Made by a program: the position numbers and the translations under genes. This document shows, piece by piece, positions 43,797 through 53,109 of a stretch of 64,000 nt of DNA. The notes beneath the pieces were generated by a model, which worked only from the letters and a program-made list of their open reading frames with translations, ran no database searches and had not been told where the DNA came from. Numbering within the stretch: the first letter of the stretch is position 1; every line of letters starts with the position of its first letter. Source of the stretch: an uncultured Clostridia bacterium (lineage in GTDB: Bacteria; Bacillota; Clostridia; TANB77; CAG-508); the NCBI GenBank assembly GCA_934121905.1, contig CAKOVI010000001.1:62001-126000 (forward strand), written 5' to 3'.

Positions 43797-44783
43797 ATGT
43801 TAAAAGAACAAGTTTTAAATACAATAAAAAAATATAACTTAATAAGCGAAAATGACAAAATAATATGTGGAGTATCAGGTGGACCAGATTCAATTTGCAT
43901 GTTAGATATTTTAAAAGATTTGACAGAAAAAATAAGATTTGAAATAATAGTATGTCATGTAAATCATTTAATAAGAGAAGAAGCAATTTCAGATGAAGAG
44001 TATGTTGTGAATTATTGTAAAAAAAATAAAATCAAATGTTATGTAAAAAGAATAGATGTAAAAAATTATGCGAATAATAATAAACAAGGAACTGAAGAAG
44101 CAGGACGAACAGTTAGATATAAGTTTTTTGATGAGATTTTAGAAAAAGAAAATGCAAATAAAATTGCAATTGCACATAACAAAAATGATAAAATAGAAAC
44201 AATAATAATGAATATGCTAAGAGGATCGGGAGTTTCTGGTTTAAGAGGGATTGAACCAAAAAGAAACAATAAATATATAAGACCTTTAATAGAAATCCAA
44301 AGGGCTCAAATAGAAGAATATTGTTTAGAAAACAACCTAGAACCAAGGATTGACAAAACGAATTTTATAAATGATTGTACAAGAAATAAAATTAGAAATA
44401 TCGTAATACCATATATTAAGAAAGAGTTTAATCCTAACATTATAAATACAATAGATAGATTATCTTCTGTTATTGAAGAGGAAGATAAATATTTAGAAAA
44501 AGTAACAAAGGAAAGCTTTGATAGATTAAAAATAAAGGAAGAAAAAGGATTAATCATATTAAACTTAAAAGAATTTAACAAGCAAGACAGAGTTATAAAA
44601 AAGAGGTTGATAATATACACTATAAATAAAACAATAGGGAATGTCCAAAACATAGAAAAAGTGAATATAGATGATATAATAAAACTATGTGATAAAAATA
44701 TCGGAAATAAATACTTAATGCCAAACAAAAACATAAAAATTTTAGTAAATAAAAATCAAATTTTTTTCGAAGCTAAATATTAG
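43797..44783 (+). CDS. tilS: tRNA(Ile)-lysidine synthase
   Basis: 328 residues with the PP-loop ATP-binding motif CGVSGGPDSICMLDIL (residues 22-37) and the family motifs CHVNHLIREEA, GTEEAGRTVRYKFF, IAHNKNDKIETIIMNMLRGSGVSGLRGI. The enzyme modifies C34 of tRNA-Ile(CAU) so that AUA is read as isoleucine; AUA is extremely frequent in this AT-rich genome. It is shorter than the Bacillus and E. coli enzymes, with a reduced C-terminal region. ftsH follows, as in many Firmicutes. Confidence 0.92.
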   Translation: MLKEQVLNTIKKYNLISENDKIICGVSGGPDSICMLDILKDLTEKIRFEIIVCHVNHLIREEAISDEEYVVNYCKKNKIKCYVKRIDVKNYANNNKQGTEEAGRTVRYKFFDEILEKENANKIAIAHNKNDKIETIIMNMLRGSGVSGLRGIEPKRNNKYIRPLIEIQRAQIEEYCLENNLEPRIDKTNFINDCTRNKIRNIVIPYIKKEFNPNIINTIDRLSSVIEEEDKYLEKVTKESFDRLKIKEEKGLIILNLKEFNKQDRVIKKRLIIYTINKTIGNVQNIEKVNIDDIIKLCDKNIGNKYLMPNKNIKILVNKNQIFFEAKY

Positions 44784-44800
44784 AAATAATAAAAAAAGTA

Positions 44801-44829
44801 TTGCAAAATTTAATTTGTTATGGTATAGT
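44801..44829 (+). promoter_or_regulatory. Promoter of ftsH
   Basis: TTGCAA, 17-bp spacer, TATAGT. A TTG start at 44801 would coincide with the -35 box, which supports the GTG start at 44855. Confidence 0.55.
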
Positions 44830-44854
44830 TCAAGCGATAAGGAGGAATTTAATA

Positions 44855-46663
44855 GTGAAAAATGGAATAAAATCATTAGCTATATGGCTAATTATAGGAG
44901 TAATTTTAATTGTAGTTATATCTTCAATAATGGAAAATAGTAGCACAAAAATGACTTATTCAGAATTGATAGAAAACATAGAAAGTGGAAACGTATCAAG
45001 CATACAACTATCAGCTGGAGGAAACACTGCGAAAGTTACTTTAAATGATAATAATAAAATACAAAAGCAAGTAAATATACCAAGTATAGACAGCTTTGTA
45101 ACATATGCAGAGCAATACATCAAAAATGGTAATTTATCTTTAGAAGAAGAATCTGAATCAATTTGGATAACAATATTAAGTTTAATTACACCATTTGGAT
45201 TGCTTATAATATTCTTAATATTCTGGTTCTTTATGATGAACCCAGGAAACAACCAAGGTGGAAACAAAACAATGACATTTGGAAAAAGTAGAGCTAGAAT
45301 GATAAACACAGCAGAGAAAAATAAAATCACATTTGACGATGTAGCAGGTGTTGATGAAGAAAAAGAAGAACTAGAAGAAATAGTAGAATTCTTAAAAAAT
45401 CCTAAAAAATACACAGACATGGGAGCAAGAATTCCAAAAGGAGTACTTTTAGTTGGTCAGCCAGGAACAGGTAAAACATTACTTGCAAAAGCAGTTGCAG
45501 GGGAAGCGGGAGTGCCATTTTTTATAATAAGTGGTTCAGACTTTGTTGAAATGTTTGTTGGTGTAGGAGCATCAAGAGTTAGAGACTTATTCGAACAAGC
45601 AAAAAGAAATGCACCATGTATAATATTCATAGACGAAATAGATGCAGTAGGACGTCAAAGAGGAGCAGGACTTGGTGGAGGACATGACGAAAGAGAACAA
45701 ACATTAAACCAATTACTTGTTGAAATGGATGGATTCTCAGCAAATGAAGGAGTTATCGTTTTAGCTGCAACAAATAGACCAGACGTACTAGATAAAGCAT
45801 TATTAAGAGCAGGAAGATTTGATAGACAAATAGTAGTAGGAGCACCAGATGTAAAGGCAAGAGAGCAAATACTAGAAGTTCATAGTAAAAAGAAAAGATT
45901 AGCAGATGATGTAGATTTAAGAATTATAGCAAAAAATACATCAGGATTTGCAGGAGCAGATTTGGAAAACGTATTAAATGAAGCAGCACTTTTAGCAGCA
46001 AGAAGAAATAAAACAGAAATAGGAATGCAAGAAATTGAAGATGCTATGGTTAAAGTAACAATGGGACCTGAAAAGAAAACAAAAGTAAGAAGTGACCATG
46101 AAAAGAAATTGGTTGCATACCATGAAGCTGGTCACGCAGTTGTAAGTAAATTCTTACCAACACAAGACCCAGTTCATGAAATATCAATAGTACCTAGAGG
46201 AATGGCTGGAGGTTATACAATGTATAGACCAACAGAAGATAAATCATTTATGTCTAAAACCGCAATGGAAGAACAAATAATATCACTTTTAGGTGGTAGA
46301 GTTGCAGAAGCCTTAATTTTAAATGATATTTCAACAGGTGCAAGTAACGATATCGAAAGAGCTTCTCAAATTGCAAGAAGCATGGTAACTGTTTATGGAA
46401 TGAGTTCAAGACTTGGAGCTATTATGTATGGTCAAGGTCAAGGAGAAGTGTTCCTTGGAAGAGACTTAGCTCAAACAAAAAATTATTCAGAAGAAACAGC
46501 TGCAATTATAGATGAAGAAGTTAAAGCTATTATAGATAGAGCTTATAATACGGCTAAGGAGATTTTAGCAGCTAATATTGATAAACTTCATATTGTTGCA
46601 GGAATCTTATTAGAAAAAGAAAAAATTGATGGAGAAGAATTTGATAGAGTTTTTAATTCTTAA
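44855..46663 (+). CDS. ftsH: ATP-dependent zinc metalloprotease FtsH
   Basis: 602 residues from a GTG preceded by AAGGAGG. Two membrane helices (about residues 5-25 and 105-128) flank a short external domain. The AAA domain has GQPGTGKTLLAKAVAGEA (Walker A, near 200), FIDEIDAVGRQRG (Walker B) and the second region of homology LRAGRFDR. The protease domain has the zinc site YHEAGHAVV near residue 424. FtsH degrades misfolded and regulatory membrane and cytosolic proteins. Own promoter and terminator. Confidence 0.96.
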   Translation: MKNGIKSLAIWLIIGVILIVVISSIMENSSTKMTYSELIENIESGNVSSIQLSAGGNTAKVTLNDNNKIQKQVNIPSIDSFVTYAEQYIKNGNLSLEEESESIWITILSLITPFGLLIIFLIFWFFMMNPGNNQGGNKTMTFGKSRARMINTAEKNKITFDDVAGVDEEKEELEEIVEFLKNPKKYTDMGARIPKGVLLVGQPGTGKTLLAKAVAGEAGVPFFIISGSDFVEMFVGVGASRVRDLFEQAKRNAPCIIFIDEIDAVGRQRGAGLGGGHDEREQTLNQLLVEMDGFSANEGVIVLAATNRPDVLDKALLRAGRFDRQIVVGAPDVKAREQILEVHSKKKRLADDVDLRIIAKNTSGFAGADLENVLNEAALLAARRNKTEIGMQEIEDAMVKVTMGPEKKTKVRSDHEKKLVAYHEAGHAVVSKFLPTQDPVHEISIVPRGMAGGYTMYRPTEDKSFMSKTAMEEQIISLLGGRVAEALILNDISTGASNDIERASQIARSMVTVYGMSSRLGAIMYGQGQGEVFLGRDLAQTKNYSEETAAIIDEEVKAIIDRAYNTAKEILAANIDKLHIVAGILLEKEKIDGEEFDRVFNS

Positions 46664-46665
46664 TA

Positions 46666-46710
46666 AAAAAATCTCAAATTATTTGAAAAAAATAATTTGA
46701 GATTTTTTTT
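46666..46710 (+). terminator. Terminator of ftsH
   Basis: Stem AAATCTCAAATTATTT with its complement around GAAAAA, then a run of eight T. Confidence 0.9.
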
Positions 46711-46762
46711 ATTAATGTTATAATATAAATGTAAAGAATTTGCGGAAGAAAAAGGAGTTATT

Positions 46763-47353
46763 ATGATAAAAAGTACAAAATTATTAAGTATTTTAAAAGA
46801 TATATTAAACAAGGATAATATACAAGAAAAAGATTTAAAGGAAGTTAAAGATATAACACTAAACAAAAAACTATTAAATGGTAAAGAAAACGATATTGAT
46901 TTAACTGAACTCGAATTATTACCTAATCTCAAAACTTTGACAATAATAAATTTTTATATTGATAAAAAGATTATAGATATAATTAATAAAAAAAAGTTGT
47001 TATGGGCAGTACAATTCACTAAATGCAAATTTCAAACTGCTGAGCAAATTAATAATGATATAAAATATTTAATAGTAGAGCAATGTGAAAATTTTGAACC
47101 AATACTTATTAACAACAATGAAATAATTAGAATAATTGGAGAAAATATAGATTTGAATTTACTAAAGAGTAATGAAGCAAAGCAACTATATTTACAAGAA
47201 TGTAATATAAAAAATTCAGAGAAAATACTTGAATATAGAAATTTAAAATATTTAAATTTAGATGGAAGTAAAATTGATAAAGATATTATAGAAAAAATAA
47301 AAGAAGATATACAAATATCTAACAAAGATAAATATTATCATTTGGAGGATTAA
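46763..47353 (+). CDS. Leucine-rich protein of unknown function
   Basis: 196 residues, cytoplasmic, rich in Ile, Leu, Asn and Lys. Irregular leucine-rich-repeat-like segments are visible: LTELELLPNLKTLTIINF, IKYLIVEQCENFEPI, AKQLYLQECNIKN, YRNLKYLNLDGSKI. No signal peptide. RBS AAAAAGGAG. It ends two bases before the next gene, so the two proteins are probably made together. Confidence 0.6.
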   Translation: MIKSTKLLSILKDILNKDNIQEKDLKEVKDITLNKKLLNGKENDIDLTELELLPNLKTLTIINFYIDKKIIDIINKKKLLWAVQFTKCKFQTAEQINNDIKYLIVEQCENFEPILINNNEIIRIIGENIDLNLLKSNEAKQLYLQECNIKNSEKILEYRNLKYLNLDGSKIDKDIIEKIKEDIQISNKDKYYHLED

Positions 47354-47355
47354 AG

Positions 47356-50300
47356 ATGATTATAGAAATAAGGTATGTATCACAATTGCCGTTAGAAAAA
47401 TTACAAGATATATTAGATAAAGGAATAAATGTAGAGGGAATATCTATAACAAGTGAAATAGATCACGTTGTAAGATATAGTGTGGATGATTATAAAAAAA
47501 TATATCGAAAATTAGAAGAATTAATAGATGGAATTAATCCTAGTTGGAGTCGAGCAAAAAAATTTGTTATGATTTATAAAAGAATGACAGAAAACATAGA
47601 GTACGACCATATTGCAGCATATCCTAAAAGTATAAATATAATAGAACAAAGATATTCTAAAAGAGAGAAAACAAATTGCCGAAGTTTGAAAAATGGTTTA
47701 CTGTATAGTAAGTGTGTTTGCCAAGGATATTCTGAAATAATGAGAAATGCGTGTTCATTACTAGGAATTATAGCAGTTGAGGTTGTAGATGAGAGACATT
47801 CCTGGAATCAAATTTTGATAGATTATGGAAAATGGATAGAAATTGATGCAACTTGGGGATGTAGAGATCAAGTTAAATATATAGGTTGTAATAAAGAAGC
47901 ATTCTGGCAAGAACACGGACGAGAATATAATTCGATATTTGAAGAAGAAAATGATGTTGTAAATTTCGATTTAGCAGGATTTATAAATACTGAATTTGGA
48001 ATAAATGTATCGTGGTATACAAAAGAAGAAGAAAAGCAATTTATAGGTTTAATAGAAAAAAGGGATATTTATAAACAAGACATAAATGAGGAATTAAATA
48101 TTTTAATGCCGGAGATATATAGAAGAGAAGAATTTGAAAAGGAATGCGGATATACAATCCGAAGCTTATTAGAACAAGGATTTACAGAAGATATGATAGA
48201 AATAATGCAGCACGAATTTGATGAACATACAGGAATTAGAATAAACAGAAAAGAACTAGTAGAAAATATGGTACAAGAAAAAAAACAAAAAATACAACAG
48301 TTTGAACAAAAATGTGGACATACACTAGAAGAGCTAAGGGAGCTAGGGTTTAATGAAAAAGAAATAGAAGCTTTACAATACAACTATTCTCCAATAACAG
48401 GAAAGAAAGTCGAAAGTAGTAAAATTATCGATAGAAGAATAGAACTTATGAAAACAAGTGATGATAAACTGAGTATGTATGGAAAAACAGAAAGAATACG
48501 ATATTTAGCAAATGATTTACACCCAGAAACAGTGAAAAAAATTAATCAATTTATGATAGATGGAAAAATAACATTTGAAGAGGCATATGAAATAGTAAAA
48601 TATAAACATAGAAAAGGAAGAGTAGAAGATATAGAAAAAGTTCAGGAAAATATGCAAAAAAGAATACAAGAAAAAGAAGAACAAGAATTTGAACGAGAAT
48701 GTGGATATACAATTGAAAAACTTATAGAATTAGGATTTTCAGAAGCAGAAATAAAAGAATTACAAGGTAAATATGACTCGAAATTAGGAATAAAATTAAA
48801 TAGAAGGAAAAGAGTAGAAATGAGAGTGAGACAAAAGCAAAGGCAAAAAAATGCAACATTAGAAGAAAATAAAAAAATAAATAACAGAATAAAAGAATAT
48901 ATAACCGAAGAAAAATATGGACAATTTACTCCTTTAGTTCAAGACTATTTAAATAGAGCATTAAATGAATATAATTTATCGCCAGAGTTTATAGATATAT
49001 TTGTAAATAGTTGTAAAACGATAAAAATTGGAAAAATACCTAAAGGACAAGAAAATGTTTTAGGAGTATGGGTTGCTTCTGAAAAAAGCATAATAATAAA
49101 TAACAGTGTTGCAAAAATTGCAAGAAAAGAACAAAAAGATAGTACATATGAAAATTTAAGTTATACACTGAATAATGAAATAATGCATGCATTATTTCAG
49201 GACATACCAGATGTAGGAAAAGCTTTAACAGAAGCAATAACTGAAGTTGCATCTTTCAGAACGTCATTTGGAAAAGACAGGAAAAAAATGGAAAATTATA
49301 AAGACGAAACACTTGGATATGGAAACATTACATTTGGAGTAAATATTCTATCAGCTGCAATGGGAATATCTGAAAAACAGTTACTACAATTAGCATTTGA
49401 ACACAAAATAAATGAAGCTTTAGAACAACAAATGGGGTCTAAAGATACGGCTTATATGTATTTACATGAAATAAATAGAGATTTGGAAAGGATAAGAAGA
49501 GCTACATATGAAGAAAAACATACAAAACAGGAATTAGATTTTATTAAAACAGAAGTATATCATTCTTTATACATAAGACGGAAAAGAAATTCTAAATTTG
49601 CGACTTGCAAATTTGAAAATAAATAAAGAAAACATGGAAGATGTTATTGAAAATTTAAAATATAGTTCAAATAAGTTAACACAAATTTTATGGCATGAAC
49701 TAGAGAGCAATGGGGTAAAGGAATATAAGCCATCATTAGAATTTATTCAGGGGTTTAAATCTTATTCACCAAAAGAAATTAGTGATATGCAGACAGATAA
49801 GCGAAATGTACTTAATGCCAGAATTGCAATTTTGGATAAATTATCAAAAGAATTTGAGGATAATGATGTATTTAAAGGAGATAGAGGAGAAAAAAACAAA
49901 AAGATTGTAATGCTTTATATACAGAAGTTTACAGCTCAAACTAGAGATATATATTATATTCAAAATAAATTTAAAGAATTATATAATATTGATTTGGGTG
50001 ATATAACAAAGAAATATATAGAACAGGGAGGTGAAAAAGAATTTAAACTAAAACCAGAGACATTAAAAAAAATTAAGGAAGAAGATTTTTGTTCATATTA
50101 TGATAAAAATAATATTGAAATGATTAAAGAAGTGTGGACACCTTCATTAAAAACAAAACTAAAGAACAGCTTTATGAAGGTTAAGGGCAAGATTTTTAAA
50201 CGTAAACAGCAATTACTTTTGCCAGAAAGTGCTAATTTGACAGGAAAAGTACGACCAGAAGAAAAAATGAGATTATATAAGGGATTTGATGAGAATACCA

Positions 50301-50452
50301 GTGAGGATAAAAAACAACCAGGATGGATTTTGAGTTCAGATGAAAAGGAAACTATAGAGAAAGCCAATATTTATTTTGCGGAAAAACACAAGAAAAAAGA
50401 AAAGAGTAATGGCAGATATGCAGAAAGCAATCAAGATTACGAGAATCGTTAA
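47356..50452 (+). CDS. Large transglutaminase-like protein with internal repeats, read through a +1 shift at CGG
   Basis: About 1,031 residues with a +1 shift at 49579. Residues 50-230 are a transglutaminase-like fold with candidate triad Cys122 (CVCQGYSE), His148 (DERHSW) and Asp164 (WIEIDATW). Three copies of a ~45-residue repeat follow (about 259-305, 315-355, 435-485), each with ECGYTI-like, LxELGF and GIKxNRxxxVE motifs. Near residues 607-611 there is NEIMH, resembling an HExxH zinc site whose first histidine is Asn. Without the shift the protein ends 15 codons after the CGG; with it, 290 residues are added with no gap (IR-GKEILNLRLANLK). No signal peptide is visible. Neighbours give no clear role. 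Confidence 0.65.
49579..49582 (+). other. Putative CGGA recoding site (+1, read as Gly) in the transglutaminase-like gene
   Basis: Zero frame: TAC ATA AGA CGG AAA AGA AAT. Skipping the C gives ATA AGA GGA AAA GAA ATT CTA AAT, which is open through to 50452. The downstream half has no RBS before its first ATG (49634), as expected for a continued reading frame. Family evidence for the Gly is lacking here; the call rests on the match with the other six sites. Confidence 0.65.
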
Positions 50453-50524
50453 AAGCTACTGTAAAATAAAAAAATGAATTATTTTCCTAAAATTGTACAA
50501 ACTAATCCAAAAGGAGGAACCAAA

Positions 50525-50962
50525 ATGGAAAACAATGATTTAAACGTTCTGGATGAACTAAACAAAGGAGCAACAATGGGAATGGATGCCATAGAATTTG
50601 TTGCAAAAAAAGTGGGAGATGAAGACTTCAAAAAAACATTAGAACTAGAATACAACAAATACAAAGACATTTCTAGAAGAGCAAATAATCTATACGAAAA
50701 CTACACATATGAGAAAGAGCCACATGAAACAAGTGCAATGAATAAGGTAATGACATGGTGGGGAGTTCAAATGAAGGCAATGAGTGATAAAAGTAACTCA
50801 AATTTATCTGAACTTTTATTAAATGGAACAAACATGGGAATAATAGAAGGAAGAAGACTATTAAATCAAAATCCAGATATAAACAAAGACATTCATAATT
50901 TACTAGATGAATTTGTTAAAATGCAAGAAGATAGTGTTGAGACATTAAAAACATACCTATAA
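50525..50962 (+). CDS. Small helical protein, unknown function (ferritin-like/DUF2383-type appearance)
   Basis: 145 residues starting MENNDLNVLDELNKGATMGMDAIEFV after AAAGGAGGAACC; an in-frame start 51 bases upstream lacks an RBS. The sequence is all-helical with regularly spaced acidic residues (KTLELEYNKYKDISRRANNLYENY, DIHNLLDEFVKMQEDSVETLKTYL), as in four-helix-bundle spore- or stress-associated proteins. I could not assign the family firmly. Followed by a good terminator; a monocistronic unit. Confidence 0.6.
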   Translation: MENNDLNVLDELNKGATMGMDAIEFVAKKVGDEDFKKTLELEYNKYKDISRRANNLYENYTYEKEPHETSAMNKVMTWWGVQMKAMSDKSNSNLSELLLNGTNMGIIEGRRLLNQNPDINKDIHNLLDEFVKMQEDSVETLKTYL

Positions 50963-50968
50963 ATAACC

Positions 50969-51012
50969 AAAACTCGAATTATTAATATAATATTAGTAAT
51001 TCGAGTTTTTTT
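50969..51012 (+). terminator. Rho-independent terminator
   Basis: Stem AAAACTCGAATTA with its complement TAATTCGAGTTTT, then TTT. Confidence 0.85.
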
Positions 51013-51026
51013 AGGAGGTAAAAGGT

Positions 51027-51881
51027 ATGAAAAAAGCACTATGTTTATCTGGAGGAGGGATAAAAGCATTTTCACATATTGGAGCATTAAAGGCATTAGA
51101 AGAAAAGAATTTAAAATTTGATATGGTAGCAGGGACATCCTCTGGAAGTATAATTGCAATATTATATGCTCTTGGATATTCTAGTGATGAAATGTACAAA
51201 ACACTAAAAAGGTATTTAAAAAAAGTAAGATATATAGATATAAAAAATATATTTAAAATTGTAGGAGGATTATTATTTACAGGAAGGATAATAGTAGATG
51301 GGCTAAACAGTGGGAATTTTTTAACAAAAGCAATGAAAGAAATATGTAAGGAAAATAATGTATACAAAATGAATGATATAAAAATGCCAATAGCAATTCC
51401 AGCAGTAAATTTACAAAATGGAGAGGTTATAATATTTTCATCAAAAGAAATAAGACAAAAATTTTCTGATGAAATAAAATATGTAGTAGATGCACCAATA
51501 GATATAGCAGTTAGAAGCAGTTGCAGTTTTCCAATAGTTTTTTCGCCATGTACATACAAGAAAAATCAGTTAATTGATGGAGGAGTAAGGGAAAATGTGG
51601 CATGGAAGGAATTAAAAGAGATGGGAGCAGACGAAGTTTTAGGAATAAACTTTGAATCGAAGTCGAAAAAAGATGATTGTTGTAAAAATTTAATTGATAT
51701 AGCAGTTAGGTCTATTGGATTGATGGAACATGAACTCTCAAATTACGAATTAGATGGAATAGATGAGTTAATTACAATTACAACAAAAAAGGTGGGATTA
51801 CTTGATACGAGCGACATTAATTACTTATATGAAAAAGGGTACAAAATTACTAAAAAATATATTGACGATAAAAATAAATAA
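51027..51881 (+). CDS. Patatin-like phospholipase
   Basis: 284 residues with the patatin signatures: oxyanion-hole loop LSGGGIKAFSHIGALKALEE (residues 7-26), the nucleophile in GTSSGSIIA (Ser near residue 39) and the catalytic Asp in LIDGGVRENV near residue 182. This is the bacterial RssA/YchK-like type, a serine acyl hydrolase probably acting on membrane lipids from the cytoplasmic side. RBS TTAGGAGGT. No CGG. Confidence 0.88.
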   Translation: MKKALCLSGGGIKAFSHIGALKALEEKNLKFDMVAGTSSGSIIAILYALGYSSDEMYKTLKRYLKKVRYIDIKNIFKIVGGLLFTGRIIVDGLNSGNFLTKAMKEICKENNVYKMNDIKMPIAIPAVNLQNGEVIIFSSKEIRQKFSDEIKYVVDAPIDIAVRSSCSFPIVFSPCTYKKNQLIDGGVRENVAWKELKEMGADEVLGINFESKSKKDDCCKNLIDIAVRSIGLMEHELSNYELDGIDELITITTKKVGLLDTSDINYLYEKGYKITKKYIDDKNK

Positions 51882-51920
51882 TGCTAGAATTATGATATAA
51901 AAATAGAAGAGGAAGAAAAA

Positions 51921-53024
51921 ATGGAAAAATTAAATAAATATAAAAAAGTACAAATAATTTTATTGATAATGATTATTATATTAGCAATAATATTTTTTAT
52001 ATCATTTGCAAAAGCGAAACAAAGAAAAAGTATGGCAGAACCAATGATATCAGAAACGGCTACAACACCAATAGAAGAGATTAAGCAGGAGGAAGAAACA
52101 GAGAATGAAGAAAATACAGATGAAAATGATGATATAGTAGCAAATCCTGATGATACCAGTTGGGATGAAGATGCAAAAGATACAAAAGTGGAAAATCCTG
52201 AAAAAGAAGAAAAAGAAAGCAAAGAAACATATTATATAAAAGTAAACTATGGAGCTAATGTTGTAACAATCTATAAAAAAGATTCATCTGGAAAGTACAC
52301 TGTTCCTGTAAAAGCAATGGTATGTTCAACAGGGAAAGCAACACCAACTTCTGGTACATATAAAATGAGTAATAAATATAGATGGCACCAATTAAATGGT
52401 GGAGTTTATGGTCAATATTGTTCAAGAATAACAGGACACATTTTATTCCATTCTGTACCATATAAAACAAATTCACCAGATACATTAAAATATGTTGCAT
52501 ATGATAAATTAGGAACAAAGGCATCAGCAGGATGTATAAGACTTACTGTGGCAGATGCATATTGGATATATGCAAATTGTGCAAGTGGAACATATGTAGA
52601 ATTCTATTCATCAGCAGACCCTGGACCACTTGGTAAACCATCTGCACAAAAAATATCTTCGAATGAAGCATGCAGAAATTGGGATCCTACAGACCCATTA
52701 CCAAATAATCCTTGGAAAGGTTATACAGAACCAACTGTAGCTCCTGCCAATCAACCAAAAGAAGATGAAAAAAAGGAAGAAAACAATACGATTACTGAAA
52801 ACGTAGTACCACAAGAACCTCAAAAACCAGCTGAACCGGAAAAGGATAATACTTCAGATGAAAATACTTCGAATACAAATACATCAGGAAGTGATAATAC
52901 AAATACACCAGGTACAAATAATAATACAAATACATCAGAAACAATTGAGAATAATACAAATAGTAATAACAGTGAGGCTCCAAGTTCAAATGGAGAAAAT
53001 GAAGATGTTATATCAAAACAATAA
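51921..53024 (+). CDS. L,D-transpeptidase (YkuD) with low-complexity C-terminal tail
   Basis: 367 residues. One N-terminal membrane helix (VQIILLIMIIILAIIFFISF, about residues 10-30), an acidic linker, then a YkuD domain (residues 94-230) with GHILFHSVPY and the catalytic SAGCIRLTVADAYWIY (Cys near residue 197). The last 95 residues are a Pro/Glu then Asn/Thr/Ser-rich tail (NTNTSGSDNTNTPGTNN). The enzyme is membrane-anchored with its active domain outside and probably makes 3-3 cross-links or anchors proteins in peptidoglycan. The tail may span or bind the wall. Confidence 0.88.
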   Translation: MEKLNKYKKVQIILLIMIIILAIIFFISFAKAKQRKSMAEPMISETATTPIEEIKQEEETENEENTDENDDIVANPDDTSWDEDAKDTKVENPEKEEKESKETYYIKVNYGANVVTIYKKDSSGKYTVPVKAMVCSTGKATPTSGTYKMSNKYRWHQLNGGVYGQYCSRITGHILFHSVPYKTNSPDTLKYVAYDKLGTKASAGCIRLTVADAYWIYANCASGTYVEFYSSADPGPLGKPSAQKISSNEACRNWDPTDPLPNNPWKGYTEPTVAPANQPKEDEKKEENNTITENVVPQEPQKPAEPEKDNTSDENTSNTNTSGSDNTNTPGTNNNTNTSETIENNTNSNNSEAPSSNGENEDVISKQ

Positions 53025-53032
53025 ATAAAAAC

Positions 53033-53067
53033 AAATCCTGTAAAATTATTGCAGGATTTATTTTTTT
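53033..53067 (+). terminator. Rho-independent terminator
   Basis: Stem AAATCCTG/CAGGATTT with an 11-nt loop followed by A and a T-run. Confidence 0.85.
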
Positions 53068-53109
53068 GTGTTACTATAACAATGGAATAAAATAGAAAAA
53101 GGTGATAAG

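Noticed and set aside
44801..44854. TTG at 44801 as the start of FtsH
   Set aside because: It overlaps the -35 box; the GTG at 44855 has an ideal AAGGAGG and gives the usual FtsH N-terminus.
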